From: Pseudobacteroides sp.
GTDB taxonomy: Bacteria > Bacillota > Clostridia > Acetivibrionales > DSM-2933
Direction of reading: 5' to 3'
NCBI RefSeq assembly: GCF_036567765.1
Contig: NZ_DATCTU010000033.1
Span: 62,001-126,000, forward strand
Length of the DNA stretch: 64,000 nt
Shown here: positions 1 through 9,821 of the stretch, piece by piece
How positions within the stretch are numbered: the first letter of the stretch is position 1
Layout: the number at the start of each line of letters is the position of its first letter
Notes under the pieces: model-generated
Databases searched by the model: none
Told to the model about the DNA's origin: nothing
Seen by the model: only the letters and a program-made list of their open reading frames with translations
Translations under genes and position numbers: made by a program

Positions 1-426
1 GGAATGCAGACCAAAAAGTGGGATAGCATCGGTGAAAGCTTGATAATGTACGGGTTTGAAAAAGATATAGAAAGATATAAGCTGTATTCATATGGAACGG
101 AGTTTAAAGAGCTTGCCAGCAACTTTAACTTATCTTATTGGGAAAAGTTTGAAAGCGGACTGTTTGTAAGCGGTACAAATAATGATACTAATACAAAAAA
201 CCTTTATAAATTTAAAGATAGTAACCCTGTATCTATTAACGACAAAATTTTGGTTACTAAAATGATAAAAGTAAACGGAAATTACTTTCTGATAGATTCC
301 ACAAATATGGATGAAAGTACTAAAACATATGGTAAAAGAGTATTGTACATATATGATGATTCAAATGGTAAGTTTATAGAAATGAAAGTGGACTTAAGAA
401 TTACAGATATGATATTTATTAATTAA
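1..426 (+). CDS. C-terminal part of an unrecognised protein (cut by window edge)
   Basis: The reading frame is open from base 1 (gga is an in-frame Gly codon) and ends at a TAA at 424-426. The Met at base 4 has no ribosome binding site in view, so the gene almost certainly begins before the window. The visible 140 residues are rich in Tyr, Lys, Asn and Asp and look like alternating beta strands (repeated short hydrophobic stretches such as KRVLYIYDDSNGKFIEM), as in a beta-propeller or lipoprotein tail. I do not recognise the family. Confidence 0.5.
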   Translation, partial: GMQTKKWDSIGESLIMYGFEKDIERYKLYSYGTEFKELASNFNLSYWEKFESGLFVSGTNNDTNTKNLYKFKDSNPVSINDKILVTKMIKVNGNYFLIDSTNMDESTKTYGKRVLYIYDDSNGKFIEMKVDLRITDMIFIN

Positions 427-774
427 AGTATAAAGTAAATAGTATTTGATAAGTTTAAAAATATACAATGTTTCGATCAATGAGATAGTGATTATTATAA
501 TGGTTTGTTTAGGCTGCTGACATATGTTTAATGGAAGCAGCCTTATTATTTTATTCAACCTGAGCATTTGGAAGATTAATACTTTTAATATGCTATGAAA
601 CGTAATATATAAATATCATATTGAGCGAACTTCCTTCCTATCAAGTAAAATAAAAATTCTCCTTAGTACAGAGCAATAAACTGCCGATAACTATTATAAT
701 AGTGGATTTTGGGGCTCCTTGCTTCCATAAAATATTAGCTGCTATAAACAGTTAAGCTGGTAGGAGAGGATTTA
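427..774. other. Intergenic region, 348 bp
   Basis: No plausible gene. It holds a hairpin downstream of the first gene (512-542), a perfect 14-bp palindrome ACTATTATAATAGT at 690-703, and the ribosome binding site of the next gene (ggagagga, 763-770). The palindrome contains TATAAT (695-700), but I see no good -35 box 17 bp before it. Confidence 0.5.
512..550 (+). terminator. Probable terminator after the first gene
   Basis: GGCTGCT (512-518) pairs with AGCAGCC (536-542), a 7-bp stem with a 17-nt loop, followed by TTATTATTTTATT. The loop is long, so confidence is moderate. Confidence 0.5.
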
Positions 775-2358
775 ATGGAAGAGGTAATATATGAAGACCA
801 TTTTATAAAAATTACAAAAGAAAATGAAGAGTTTTTCATTGAATCCTTCTCTAAAGGAATGACAATGGATGCTTTTAAGCAGATTATTGCCGAATATCCC
901 GAGATGCAGATTACTAGTTTTATGGCAGTTAAAAGTGCTGTACTTTTTTCCCCTGTGAAGAAGACAAAGTTTGCTGATGTAAAGGAAAGGGTTGTTGTTG
1001 AAATATCTGATGATGGTCTTAAAGCATATATCACATTGTTTGTATTGGATAATGAATTAAATAATGGGACAAATACCAAACTTTTAAAAGAAATTTTGAA
1101 AAAGCTCAGCGATAAAGGTGTTGTTTTTGGGATAAAACAGGATGCCTTACTGGATGTGCTGCCAAACCATACTAAAATACTAATAGCTGAAGGCATTGAG
1201 CCTGTAAACGGTGGGGACTCCGAAATAAGAATGTATGAGATAAATGAGCCAAAGCCTAGTGTAACAGATAACGACAAGGTAAACCATTATGAATTAAGTC
1301 TTATTAACCATGTAAAGGGGGGCGATTGGCTTGGGGAAAGAATTGACCCTTCTCCCGGTGTTCCGGGAAAATCCGTTAGGGGAACCATTATAATGGCTAT
1401 GACTGGGAAAAAATATCCACTTCTTTATGACAAAAATTCAGTTAGGGAGAGTTATGAGGGTGGAGTTACCCGTTTGTATGCTCTAAGGAGCGGTGCTGTC
1501 AATTATATGGGGGATAAAATAAGTGTATCAAACCACCTTGAGCTGCCTGAAAACGTAGATTTTAAAACCGGCAATATAGATTTTGACGGATTTCTTACTG
1601 TAAAAGGCTCGGTTGAGGATAACTTTTCTGTAGTAGCGGACAAGGATATTGAGATTTTAGGCGTTTATGGCGTAGGAAGCATAAGGGAAATTGTCAGCCG
1701 TGAAGGAAGTGTATATATTAAAGGGGGAATTGCAGGTAAGAATAAGGCTATTATAAAGTCCTATAAAGATATTTATACCAAGTTTGTATCTGATGCGGTA
1801 ATTATCTGTGAAGGACGTGTACATATAGGCTATTACTGTATTAACAGTACAATAATAGCGAGAGAGGTTATCGTGGACTCGCCAAAGGGACAGATTATAG
1901 GCGGAAATATTCAGGCCGAATACAAGGTTGTAGCTACTGCAATAGGGTCTCCAAGCGAAGCTAAGACACAAATCAGCGTAAAGGGTTTTAATAGGGCAGC
2001 CCTAAAGGGTAGCTTTGAAAAGATTGAGCTGAACATACAAAAATTAAAAGAAGATTTAATTAAGGCCAAGCAGGAGATGTCTCTATATTCCGTAGCCTCT
2101 CTTAGCAGTGAACAGATGCTAGCCCTTGAAAGGATTAAGGAGCGTTATTTCGATATAAAAAATCGTTTGAAGTATAATGAGGATGAAAAAAAAGCAACAG
2201 CAAATTATTTACGGACAAAGGGAGAAGGGGAGATTACCATACTTAAGAAGGCGTATCCAAATACAGTGATTGATATAAAGAAACATGTGCGAGAAATAAA
2301 AGAAGTAATCCTTGGTACAACCTTTTATTATCAAAATGATGGGATTAATGAGCTGTAG
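775..2358 (+). CDS. FapA / DUF342 family polymer-forming protein
   Basis: A 527-residue protein of the FapA (DUF342) family. The hallmark is the segment near residue 183 with GDWLGERIDPSPGVPG, followed by a long stretch of short strands typical of the parallel beta-helix in this family (about 190-400), and a charged coiled-coil-like segment at about 410-480. There is no signal peptide, so it is probably cytoplasmic. Family members are linked to flagellar or envelope assembly, but the exact role is not known. ATG 775 follows ggagagga by 4 nt. It is the first gene of a run (775-8970) with spacings of 11 nt or less and two overlaps, so it is probably co-transcribed with the GAF protein and the YhaO/YhaN pair. 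Confidence 0.8.
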   Translation: MEEVIYEDHFIKITKENEEFFIESFSKGMTMDAFKQIIAEYPEMQITSFMAVKSAVLFSPVKKTKFADVKERVVVEISDDGLKAYITLFVLDNELNNGTNTKLLKEILKKLSDKGVVFGIKQDALLDVLPNHTKILIAEGIEPVNGGDSEIRMYEINEPKPSVTDNDKVNHYELSLINHVKGGDWLGERIDPSPGVPGKSVRGTIIMAMTGKKYPLLYDKNSVRESYEGGVTRLYALRSGAVNYMGDKISVSNHLELPENVDFKTGNIDFDGFLTVKGSVEDNFSVVADKDIEILGVYGVGSIREIVSREGSVYIKGGIAGKNKAIIKSYKDIYTKFVSDAVIICEGRVHIGYYCINSTIIAREVIVDSPKGQIIGGNIQAEYKVVATAIGSPSEAKTQISVKGFNRAALKGSFEKIELNIQKLKEDLIKAKQEMSLYSVASLSSEQMLALERIKERYFDIKNRLKYNEDEKKATANYLRTKGEGEITILKKAYPNTVIDIKKHVREIKEVILGTTFYYQNDGINEL

Positions 2359-2369
2359 GGAGGATAAAC

Positions 2370-4307
2370 ATGGAGTATAACCAAATTTTAAGCCGAATTG
2401 AGCAGGAAAATAAAGAGAGACTTCTATCCACTAAAATATTCAGGTATTCCGGCATAATTAAAGCCATTGAGTTTTTTTCCCAAAGATTGACCTTCGAACA
2501 GATAGTCGATGGAGCCTTTGATTTTACAAATGAGCTTTTAACCATAGAGCATTCTGCAATATTTTCTCTACAGGGCAAAGACTTTGTAGCAAGAAATGTT
2601 AAAGGTGATAGTAATGGTATTGCCAGGATAAAAAATACCAAGGAGCTTTCCAACTTGCCTAAGTATTACGGTTATCTTCTTTATGAGCAGGATGTACTTA
2701 ATAAATACTTTGATGAAGCCATAATCAAAGCATATAATGTTACTATGGTTATTCCACTAATTATAGATGATTTCCTGTTTGGATTTATATTTATCTCTAA
2801 CAAAGCTATGGGACAGCTTGAAAGTGAAGACTTCATAATAGCAGAAGCATTGATGAAGTTATTTAATAATGCCCTTGAGAATCATAAGAGGTTTGAAGAC
2901 CTTCAGGATATGAACAGGGAATTAGATGAAAAGGTGTTTAATCTCTTTGCAATAAATCAGTCATCTAAAGCCCTCTTAAGCGAGTTGAACTTAAATGCAC
3001 TCTACAATCTTTCCATAGATGTTTTTTCTGAACTTACCCAAAGTTCCATAACAGGATTTGTTATCTATGATGAGATGAGTGAAGACTACAAACTGAAGGC
3101 GTTCAAGGATATTCATTTTAAGGATGCGGATTTTATTATTGGATTAAACGCTAGAGGACAAGCGACAGTCGATGCATCTAGGGTTATACTGGATATGGAT
3201 GAAAAGGAATCTATAGACTATTTTAACACTTTATTTGTTGAAGGCCTTGATTCAATTAAATTTTTAGAAAGCAAGTTTATAATACTTATTATAAAATATA
3301 ATAAAGTTCTGGGATTTGTATCTCTAGGTCCAACAACAACAGGAGTTCCTTATAATAAAGGTGTTTTTGAGCTGACTGAAAGCCTTGCATCAGCTGCATA
3401 TATTGCACTTTCAAATGCTCAGTTTTTTAAAAAGGTAAATGATCAGAAAAAGCTTTTGGAGAACAAGCTTTCAGATCTTATTTCACTAAACAGTCTTATG
3501 AAAAATGTTAACAGCTCCAAGGACATTGACACGCTTTTTGACTTGACACTTAAGACCCTAAATTTATCCTTTGATGTTGAAAAAGCAATGGTGACACTTT
3601 ATGATGAGGATAAAAACACATTCAAAATTCAAAATTGTCTAAACATAAAAACCAGTAAGAAGAAAATTAATATTGGAACATGCTGGAAAAAGGTGATGGA
3701 GGGTGATACTGTATTTGATGCGAGAGAAATAGCTCCACTTAAGTATATTAAAAAATCCCTTGTAGATGAGATAGGTAAATGCTCGGGTATTCTTATAATT
3801 CCAATTTTTCTTGAAAAGCTGGAATTGGAAATATTAGGAGCCATAATTGTTTTCAAATATAAGGACTCACTGATTTGTGATGATGAGTATATGCTGATAT
3901 TAGAAACCATAGCAGGGCATATAGCTCCTGTGATTTCATGTATGAATACAGCGGAAAAAAATAAAAAGGTAACCTGTCCCGATTACAATTACCTGTTTAA
4001 GGCGGACCTTGAAAAGGAAATGAATGAGGCACAGAATCTTTTTATCGAACTTAATGTGGTTTACTTTGAGGATAAAAATTTTAAATCACTATTTGAAAAT
4101 AATCCATTTATTGATAAAATAAAAGAAAAATTCATTAAGGTTTTTCCAATTTCAAATAATAATTTATTTGCGATTACAAATGAGCCTTATGAAGATGTGA
4201 AAGAAAAAATTGTTAAGCTGAAGGAAATATATAATTTTGATTCACGGATATTCGTGTTTGGAAAGGATTTTAAAAGCTATAAACAGTTTACCGGGTGTTT
4301 TGAATGA
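2370..4307 (+). CDS. Triple GAF-domain protein
   Basis: 645 residues. Three GAF-like modules can be read from the repeated pattern of a helix, then 'lxxlyxlslxvfsel', then a strand-rich core: about 35-175, 190-350 and 367-527. A roughly 110-residue tail follows that resembles a degenerate output domain. I see no GGDEF, EAL, kinase or HTH motif, so it looks like a sensor without a recognised effector. GAF domains bind cyclic nucleotides or other small molecules or mediate dimerisation; the ligand cannot be read here. The start at 2370 follows gggaggataaac, 11 nt after the FapA-like gene. Its TGA overlaps the next gene's ATG (ATGA at 4304-4307), indicating translational coupling. Confidence 0.7.
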   Translation: MEYNQILSRIEQENKERLLSTKIFRYSGIIKAIEFFSQRLTFEQIVDGAFDFTNELLTIEHSAIFSLQGKDFVARNVKGDSNGIARIKNTKELSNLPKYYGYLLYEQDVLNKYFDEAIIKAYNVTMVIPLIIDDFLFGFIFISNKAMGQLESEDFIIAEALMKLFNNALENHKRFEDLQDMNRELDEKVFNLFAINQSSKALLSELNLNALYNLSIDVFSELTQSSITGFVIYDEMSEDYKLKAFKDIHFKDADFIIGLNARGQATVDASRVILDMDEKESIDYFNTLFVEGLDSIKFLESKFIILIIKYNKVLGFVSLGPTTTGVPYNKGVFELTESLASAAYIALSNAQFFKKVNDQKKLLENKLSDLISLNSLMKNVNSSKDIDTLFDLTLKTLNLSFDVEKAMVTLYDEDKNTFKIQNCLNIKTSKKKINIGTCWKKVMEGDTVFDAREIAPLKYIKKSLVDEIGKCSGILIIPIFLEKLELEILGAIIVFKYKDSLICDDEYMLILETIAGHIAPVISCMNTAEKNKKVTCPDYNYLFKADLEKEMNEAQNLFIELNVVYFEDKNFKSLFENNPFIDKIKEKFIKVFPISNNNLFAITNEPYEDVKEKIVKLKEIYNFDSRIFVFGKDFKSYKQFTGCFE

Positions 4308-5443
4308 ATAAACTTAAATTTCTGCACTGCTCCGATATACATCTTGATATGACGTTTACTACATTGGGAGCCGACACAAAGAGATCCTCCGACAGACGGC
4401 AGGATCTTAAGGAAGTTGTATCCTGTATTGTGGGCTTGGCAAAAAATGAGAAGGTCCATATGATTCTAATTTGCGGGGATTTGTACGAGCATGCCTATAT
4501 AAGACGCTCAACAATTAACTACGTCAATGAGCTTTTTAAAAGCATACCAGATATAAAGGTCATCATGATACCTGGAAATCATGACCCTTATGCATCAAAC
4601 TCCTTTTATCAAAACTACTCTTGGGCGGATAATGTTTATATTTTATCACCCCAAAATAGTTTTTTTTGTTTTAAAGATATAAATGCATGTGTTTTTGGAA
4701 TGGGATTTGAAAACAGTAACAGGATAGAACCGGCTATCCCGCAGATATCCATTAACCCCGAGTATTTTAATATTTTAATGCTTCATGGTACTGTAGACAT
4801 GAATTTTGGCAAAACTGTTTTAAATCCCGTGTCAAGTAGCAGTTTAGCTGGATCGGGTATGGATTATATAGCACTTGGACATTTTCACAAGAAGACTTCT
4901 GACATCGGGGGCCATGGAAGGGTATTTAACCCCGGCAGTCCTGAACCTTTAGGATTTGACGAGGAAGGTGAACATGGCGTATTTTTATGCACTTTATACA
5001 TGGATGCTTATGGTAATAGAAAAAGGCTTGAATATGAATTTGTCAGGACTTCTAAAAGGCAGTACTATAATCTGGAACTGGATATTTCAGGCTTTAATAC
5101 AGATGAGCAGATATTGGAAGCTCTAAAGGAGCAGATAAATAATGTTCCTTTAACCAGCCTTATTAATATATGTTTAAAGGGCTTTACAGAAAACGATTTC
5201 AACCCAAACATAAGGTACATAGAGGAATGTTTGAATGAAAGGATATTTTATATTAAACTGGCAGATGCTACAAGTCCTTCTTACAATGTAGGTGAAATAT
5301 CCCATGAGCCAGGCCTTAGGGGATTGTTTGTCCGGAAAATGCTTAAAAAGATAGAAGAAGAGAAGGACGATGAAGTTAGAGCAAGGCTAAAAAAATCTTT
5401 GGATCTGGGACTTAAAGCCTTGGAGAAAGGTAAGATAGATTGA
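4304..5443 (+). CDS. Metallophosphoesterase, YhaO/SbcD-like DNA exonuclease subunit
   Basis: 379 residues with all the motifs of the calcineurin-like/Mre11 phosphoesterase fold: CSDIHLD (9-15), GDLYEH (about 58), GNHDPY (about 91), LHGTVD (about 160) and GHFHKK (about 191), giving the expected Asp, His and Asn ligands for two metal ions. This family cuts DNA with a partner SMC-like ATPase. The next gene is exactly such an ATPase and overlaps this one by a base, which is the YhaO-YhaN arrangement of Bacillus. I infer a cytoplasmic DNA end-processing complex. The start overlaps the GAF gene's stop by ATGA. Confidence 0.88.
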   Translation: MNKLKFLHCSDIHLDMTFTTLGADTKRSSDRRQDLKEVVSCIVGLAKNEKVHMILICGDLYEHAYIRRSTINYVNELFKSIPDIKVIMIPGNHDPYASNSFYQNYSWADNVYILSPQNSFFCFKDINACVFGMGFENSNRIEPAIPQISINPEYFNILMLHGTVDMNFGKTVLNPVSSSSLAGSGMDYIALGHFHKKTSDIGGHGRVFNPGSPEPLGFDEEGEHGVFLCTLYMDAYGNRKRLEYEFVRTSKRQYYNLELDISGFNTDEQILEALKEQINNVPLTSLINICLKGFTENDFNPNIRYIEECLNERIFYIKLADATSPSYNVGEISHEPGLRGLFVRKMLKKIEEEKDDEVRARLKKSLDLGLKALEKGKID

Positions 5444-8022
5444 TGAAAATAAAAAGGCTGGAACTGACAGCATTCGGTAAATTCAAAAATCACATAGTGG
5501 AATTTGACGAGGGTTTAAATTTAATATTTGGGGAAAATGAGGCTGGTAAAACAACTCTGCAAAATTTCATAAAATATATGTTATATGGTGTTAAAGGTTC
5601 TAAACAGTTAAAGGGGTATGATAATCCAAAAAGATACAAGCCCTGGAAGGACAGCGGATTTTCCGGCACAATGGAATATGCTCTTGACAATGGCCCGGTA
5701 ATAACGGTCAATAGGAACTTTGAGGATAATAGTGTAAGGGTCTATGACTCTTTTTTTAATGATATAACGAATACTTTTGAGATGGGGAAAAACAAAAGCG
5801 TATTATTTGCCCAAAAACATTTGGGGATAAATGAGGTATGCTTCGAAAAGACTGTTTTTGTAAGGCAGGCAGGTGCACTGGTGGATGTTGCAGGCCTCAG
5901 TGAGCTTAAGAATATGCTTATAAACCTTGCACAGACGGGTTTTGAGGATGTTTCCTTCATAAAGGCAGAGAAAGCATTAAAGGAGGCTATAAAGAAACAT
6001 ACAGGAAATGCCAGGAGTTCAGATATGTCTCTTGACAGGATTAATGCCAGATTGATGGAGCTTAAAGCTGCAAAGGCAGGAATGGAAAGAGAAAGAGACA
6101 GGCTTATGCTGCTGGATAAGGAACTTAAAGAACAACATGCTCACCTGGAAATGCTTAAAAGTGCCATGAATGGTATTTATGATACAAGGTCTTATTTGAA
6201 GCTGAGAAGGGATTTGAAAACCGCAAAAGCTAGAGAAAACGATCTCAAAGATATTTTGAGCAGAATCAAAACACTTGAGGCTGAGAAAGCTTTGCTGCAG
6301 CGAAATACTGAAGGGGCTGATGCTGGTGAAAGCACGTATTCAACGCTCAGGATGCTTTCAATTGATGAACTGGAGGAACTAATAAATGACTGTAGGTGCT
6401 ACCTGGATTATGGTGAAGAGCTGAAGATTCAAAAAGAAAGATTTTGCAAGAAGAAAGGGGAGCTGGAAGAGGCGGAAAGCTCCATAGATAGAATAGCCGC
6501 ATTTAAGCATCTTGGCAGCAATGTGGATGAAGAAATGCTGGAATTGAATATTAAAGTTGACAATATAAAAAAACAAATTAATAATATAAGAGGAGAATCC
6601 TTTTTTGAAAGTAGTGTTAAAAATGGCCTGAGCCTGTATAATAGGAAAAAAAGCCTAGGCGTTTATGGAGTTGCCATTATATTGTGCATAATACTGGCGG
6701 TTCTATTTACTGGCGGTTTTTTTATAAATCCATTGCTTCTAGTAGGGGGGCCTGTTTTTTCAGCAATTGCCATAGTCCTTTACGTAATGAAACACAATCA
6801 TCAAAAAGTGGATTTGCCAGAATTGGAAAAAAAGGAGAGCAACCCATTAGAAGCAGAGATGAATAAGCTTGAGGAGAGAATTGAATCCATACTCCTTACA
6901 GTTAAAGTGGCGTCAATTGAAGAATTCTTCAGACTTCATGCTTTGTACAAGAGCAGTGTGATCTATTTTAACGATTTGAATAATGATCTTTGCATGCTTG
7001 AAGGGAAGCTCATTTCCATTGAAAAGCAGCAGAATGCATCGTGGAACAATATACAGGAGAAGCTTTACCGGGCAGGCATTGATATAGCACAAGAGTACAT
7101 AAATACGGAATTCTTTAATATAGTTAAAAATGTATATAGCAAAAAGATGTCACAGAATTCCGACAGGCAATACAGGGAATCAAGAAAAGCAGATATATTA
7201 TTAGAGCATGAAAAATGTATTGAAAAGGCTGCACAGATTACGGGTAGTACCTCAATAATGCGACCTGATGATGTTTATAATGAGCTCAATAGAATAACAC
7301 AAAATGTGAGCATAATTGAGAAAGACTGTGCGTTGTATGAAGAAAAAGGAGTGAGCATATTATCCAGTGAGGCTTCCTTGAATGACCTTGATGAGTCACT
7401 GGATAAATCCCAAAAGACACATGAGCAAGAGCTTCAGGAAACTCTCTTAAGGATAAAAGAAATTGAAACTATTTTAAAAAATTCCTTGAAGGATGAGGAA
7501 CTTCAGAGAACGGTGGAAGAGATAAATGAATTGGAAACAAGGAAGGATGACCTTGAAAGCCTATTGTATTCACTTAAAACTGCTCATGAAACCCTTAATG
7601 AAGCAAGTGTGGAAATCCACAGGGATTTTGTTCCTGCATTGAATGATAAAACCGGGTATATACTAAGGAAAATGACAGGAAATAAATATGAAAAGCTTAA
7701 ACTTGATGACAATCTTGTTATAAGGCTTGTGGAGCCGCAAACTGGAGCTGTAATATCACTTGATATGCTGAGTTATGGAACGGTTGAACAGGTTTATCTT
7801 GCATTAAGAATTGCAGCATCGGAGCTTTTAATGGGAGAGACCTTGCCTCTTATGCTGGATGAGGTATTTTCCTTTTACGATGATAAAAGGATTGCAGGAA
7901 CTTTGGAAATGCTTAAAGGTATATCAGCAGGGAGGCAAATAATTCTTTTTACCTGCAAGGAATGGGAGATGGATAAGATTTGCCAAATGTGCCAAAGCGG
8001 TATTAATGTTATCAAGCTGTAA
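5443..8022 (+). CDS. YhaN-like AAA/SMC-type ATPase
   Basis: About 859 residues. The N terminus has a Walker A loop (GENEAGKTT, about 31-39). Two long coiled-coil arms flank a hydrophobic segment at about 407-450 that looks like two membrane passes. The C terminus has an ABC signature LSYGTVEQV (about 776) and a Walker B LPLMLDEVF (about 804-812). The split head with central coiled coil is the Rad50/SbcC plan, and the mid-protein membrane hairpin is typical of YhaN. I place the start at ATG 5443, which shares its A with the upstream TGA; the codon before it is TTG. Together with the metallophosphoesterase it should form a DNA repair nuclease near the membrane. Confidence 0.85.
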   Translation: MKIKRLELTAFGKFKNHIVEFDEGLNLIFGENEAGKTTLQNFIKYMLYGVKGSKQLKGYDNPKRYKPWKDSGFSGTMEYALDNGPVITVNRNFEDNSVRVYDSFFNDITNTFEMGKNKSVLFAQKHLGINEVCFEKTVFVRQAGALVDVAGLSELKNMLINLAQTGFEDVSFIKAEKALKEAIKKHTGNARSSDMSLDRINARLMELKAAKAGMERERDRLMLLDKELKEQHAHLEMLKSAMNGIYDTRSYLKLRRDLKTAKARENDLKDILSRIKTLEAEKALLQRNTEGADAGESTYSTLRMLSIDELEELINDCRCYLDYGEELKIQKERFCKKKGELEEAESSIDRIAAFKHLGSNVDEEMLELNIKVDNIKKQINNIRGESFFESSVKNGLSLYNRKKSLGVYGVAIILCIILAVLFTGGFFINPLLLVGGPVFSAIAIVLYVMKHNHQKVDLPELEKKESNPLEAEMNKLEERIESILLTVKVASIEEFFRLHALYKSSVIYFNDLNNDLCMLEGKLISIEKQQNASWNNIQEKLYRAGIDIAQEYINTEFFNIVKNVYSKKMSQNSDRQYRESRKADILLEHEKCIEKAAQITGSTSIMRPDDVYNELNRITQNVSIIEKDCALYEEKGVSILSSEASLNDLDESLDKSQKTHEQELQETLLRIKEIETILKNSLKDEELQRTVEEINELETRKDDLESLLYSLKTAHETLNEASVEIHRDFVPALNDKTGYILRKMTGNKYEKLKLDDNLVIRLVEPQTGAVISLDMLSYGTVEQVYLALRIAASELLMGETLPLMLDEVFSFYDDKRIAGTLEMLKGISAGRQIILFTCKEWEMDKICQMCQSGINVIKL

Positions 8023-8037
8023 TAGAGTGGGGTAAAA

Positions 8038-8970
8038 ATGAGTAAAAAAGTTATATTTATGATTTTAATTTTAACGATGGCATTCAGCGGATGTGGGAAA
8101 AAAGAAAAGAGTGCCAATTCAGGTGCAGGTTTTTCCGGTACCTTTACAACAGGAAAAGCCTGGAACAACATAGGAGTTATAACTGAAACAATTGTGGATT
8201 TATTTAAAGAGGCTACTGTTCAGTCGGAAAAGGTAACACAGGTTTTGTACAATCAGCCGGTCAATATAATAGAGACTAAGGAATCCTGGTCAAAGGTAGA
8301 GGCTGTGGATGGGCTACAGGGGTGGATAAAGACTAGGTACATAACTAGTGAGACGTCCTCACTTGATGAAGATAACTCCGAACCTAGGATTATAGTTACT
8401 GTCAGAAAAGCGAATGTTCTGTCTCAGGTTGCAAACGGATCGCTTATTAAGGATGTTGTCATGGGTACCGAGTTTTCAGTAATAAATAGTGTTCAGGACT
8501 GGTATGAAATTGCTTTACCGGATGATAAAACAGGATGGATCAGTGAAAATGGTACTATTCATATAGATGCCGGGAAAAAAGTGGAGAAGACTTCTGCCCA
8601 ATCATTTGTTGCTACTGCACTAAAATTCAAGGGAACGGTTTTTCTTCAGGGAGGAATAAGTGCCTGGGGTATAGATAGTGCAGGCCTTGCATATATTTGC
8701 AGCAGGATAAATGGAATTGAGCTTCCAAGGAGTATAGACAAGCAATACAAAATGGGTAGGGCCATTGATATCAGCAAAGAAAAACCCATTGCAGGAGATC
8801 TTGTTTTTTTCAGCTCAAACGAACACAGGAAAGATATATCGATGGTGGGCATTTTTGTCAATAATACCCAGTTTCTACTAGCTAGCAAAACCGATTATTC
8901 TGTAGCAGTGCATGAATCTGAGGAGGATTATTTTAAGCAGCGTTTTATCGGTGTAAGTCGAATCTTTTAG
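8038..8970 (+). CDS. SH3b lipoprotein with an inactivated NlpC/P60-type domain
   Basis: A lipoprotein: the hydrophobic signal ends in a lipobox with Cys19 (AFSGC). Two bacterial SH3 domains follow (about 45-105 and 115-175), each closing with the GWI motif, then a domain laid out like NlpC/P60 (about 185-310). In active enzymes this has DCSG and a downstream HVGI. Here those positions read IDSAG (Ser214 for the Cys) and SMVGI (Met269 for the His), so peptidoglycan hydrolysis is unlikely. I infer a cell-wall-binding pseudoenzyme. It starts 15 nt after the YhaN-like gene behind gagtgggg and may be the last gene of that operon. Confidence 0.78.
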   Translation: MSKKVIFMILILTMAFSGCGKKEKSANSGAGFSGTFTTGKAWNNIGVITETIVDLFKEATVQSEKVTQVLYNQPVNIIETKESWSKVEAVDGLQGWIKTRYITSETSSLDEDNSEPRIIVTVRKANVLSQVANGSLIKDVVMGTEFSVINSVQDWYEIALPDDKTGWISENGTIHIDAGKKVEKTSAQSFVATALKFKGTVFLQGGISAWGIDSAGLAYICSRINGIELPRSIDKQYKMGRAIDISKEKPIAGDLVFFSSNEHRKDISMVGIFVNNTQFLLASKTDYSVAVHESEEDYFKQRFIGVSRIF

Positions 8971-9141
8971 CACGTAAAGAAGGATTTTATTAAGCTTCTA
9001 TAGAATATCTATATAATCTAAATATATTGCAAAATACAACTTTCATAAGCAATGAATTTGAAGCTTATGCATTAGCGTTGCCAAATTGGAAACAATACAA
9101 ATTGAATATATGATGTAACATCTGCATATTGGGGTGATAAA

Positions 9142-9732
9142 ATGTTGAAGACGGACAAGATCGTTTTAATTAGCCACTACTCAGCAGTAAAGCCATTTAG
9201 ATGTGACATAATAGATGCAAGTGATTCATCAATTACTCTCCGGTTAACAAAGCAATTTTCTATTCTGAACTTTCTTGAGGGAGACCCTGCAGTCATCATG
9301 ATAAAAGAACAAAATAATTTAATAAATATTGGATGCAATGTTACATCGATAGACTCCAAAGCAAATATAATAAAATTGCGAATTGATACTATAGAACCGG
9401 GCTCAGAAATGAGACTTCATGAAAGAAAACCGGTCTCTTTATATGCAGATGTTAGGCAAAAAGGCAAAGATAAGAAATATATTGCAGTGATAAAGGATAT
9501 AAGTGCATTTGGAATTAAAATATACTCGAAGGAATCATTTTATGTTAATGATATTCTCCAAATTGACTTGTATATGCAGCAGAAAATAATATTTTTAAAA
9601 GCCGTAATATTAAGAAAAATTCCACATAAGGATTTTTTTGAATATGGTATGAGAATAGAATATGAAAGCTATGAAACATTAAATTTCATTCAAACGTATA
9701 TTAAAAACCTGTCTGAAGATCATCCTTTATAA
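9142..9732 (+). CDS. PilZ-domain c-di-GMP receptor (YcgR-like)
   Basis: 196 residues. The N-terminal half (about 1-85) resembles the YcgR N-terminal (PilZN-type) barrel. The C-terminal PilZ domain keeps both c-di-GMP contact motifs: RLHER (RxxxR, about 91-95) and DISAFG (DxSxxG, about 119-124). It should therefore bind cyclic di-GMP and act on motility or envelope functions, partner unknown. ATG 9142 follows ttggggtgataaa. It stands alone, 171 bp after the lipoprotein gene; the gap includes an inverted repeat (CATAAGC 9044-9050, GCTTATG 9063-9069). Confidence 0.82.
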   Translation: MLKTDKIVLISHYSAVKPFRCDIIDASDSSITLRLTKQFSILNFLEGDPAVIMIKEQNNLINIGCNVTSIDSKANIIKLRIDTIEPGSEMRLHERKPVSLYADVRQKGKDKKYIAVIKDISAFGIKIYSKESFYVNDILQIDLYMQQKIIFLKAVILRKIPHKDFFEYGMRIEYESYETLNFIQTYIKNLSEDHPL

Positions 9733-9821
9733 TTTACAATAAAGTTTTTATTTATATTTACTTAGGATGCTTCATAATATATTATTATAAAGAAATAATA
9801 TATTGAAAGAGGCATGCACTG

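Noticed and set aside
735-1277. 180-residue minus-strand frame opposite the FapA-like gene
   Set aside because: Shadow of the real gene: Ser/Phe/Ile-rich, no ribosome site and fully overlapped by a recognised family.
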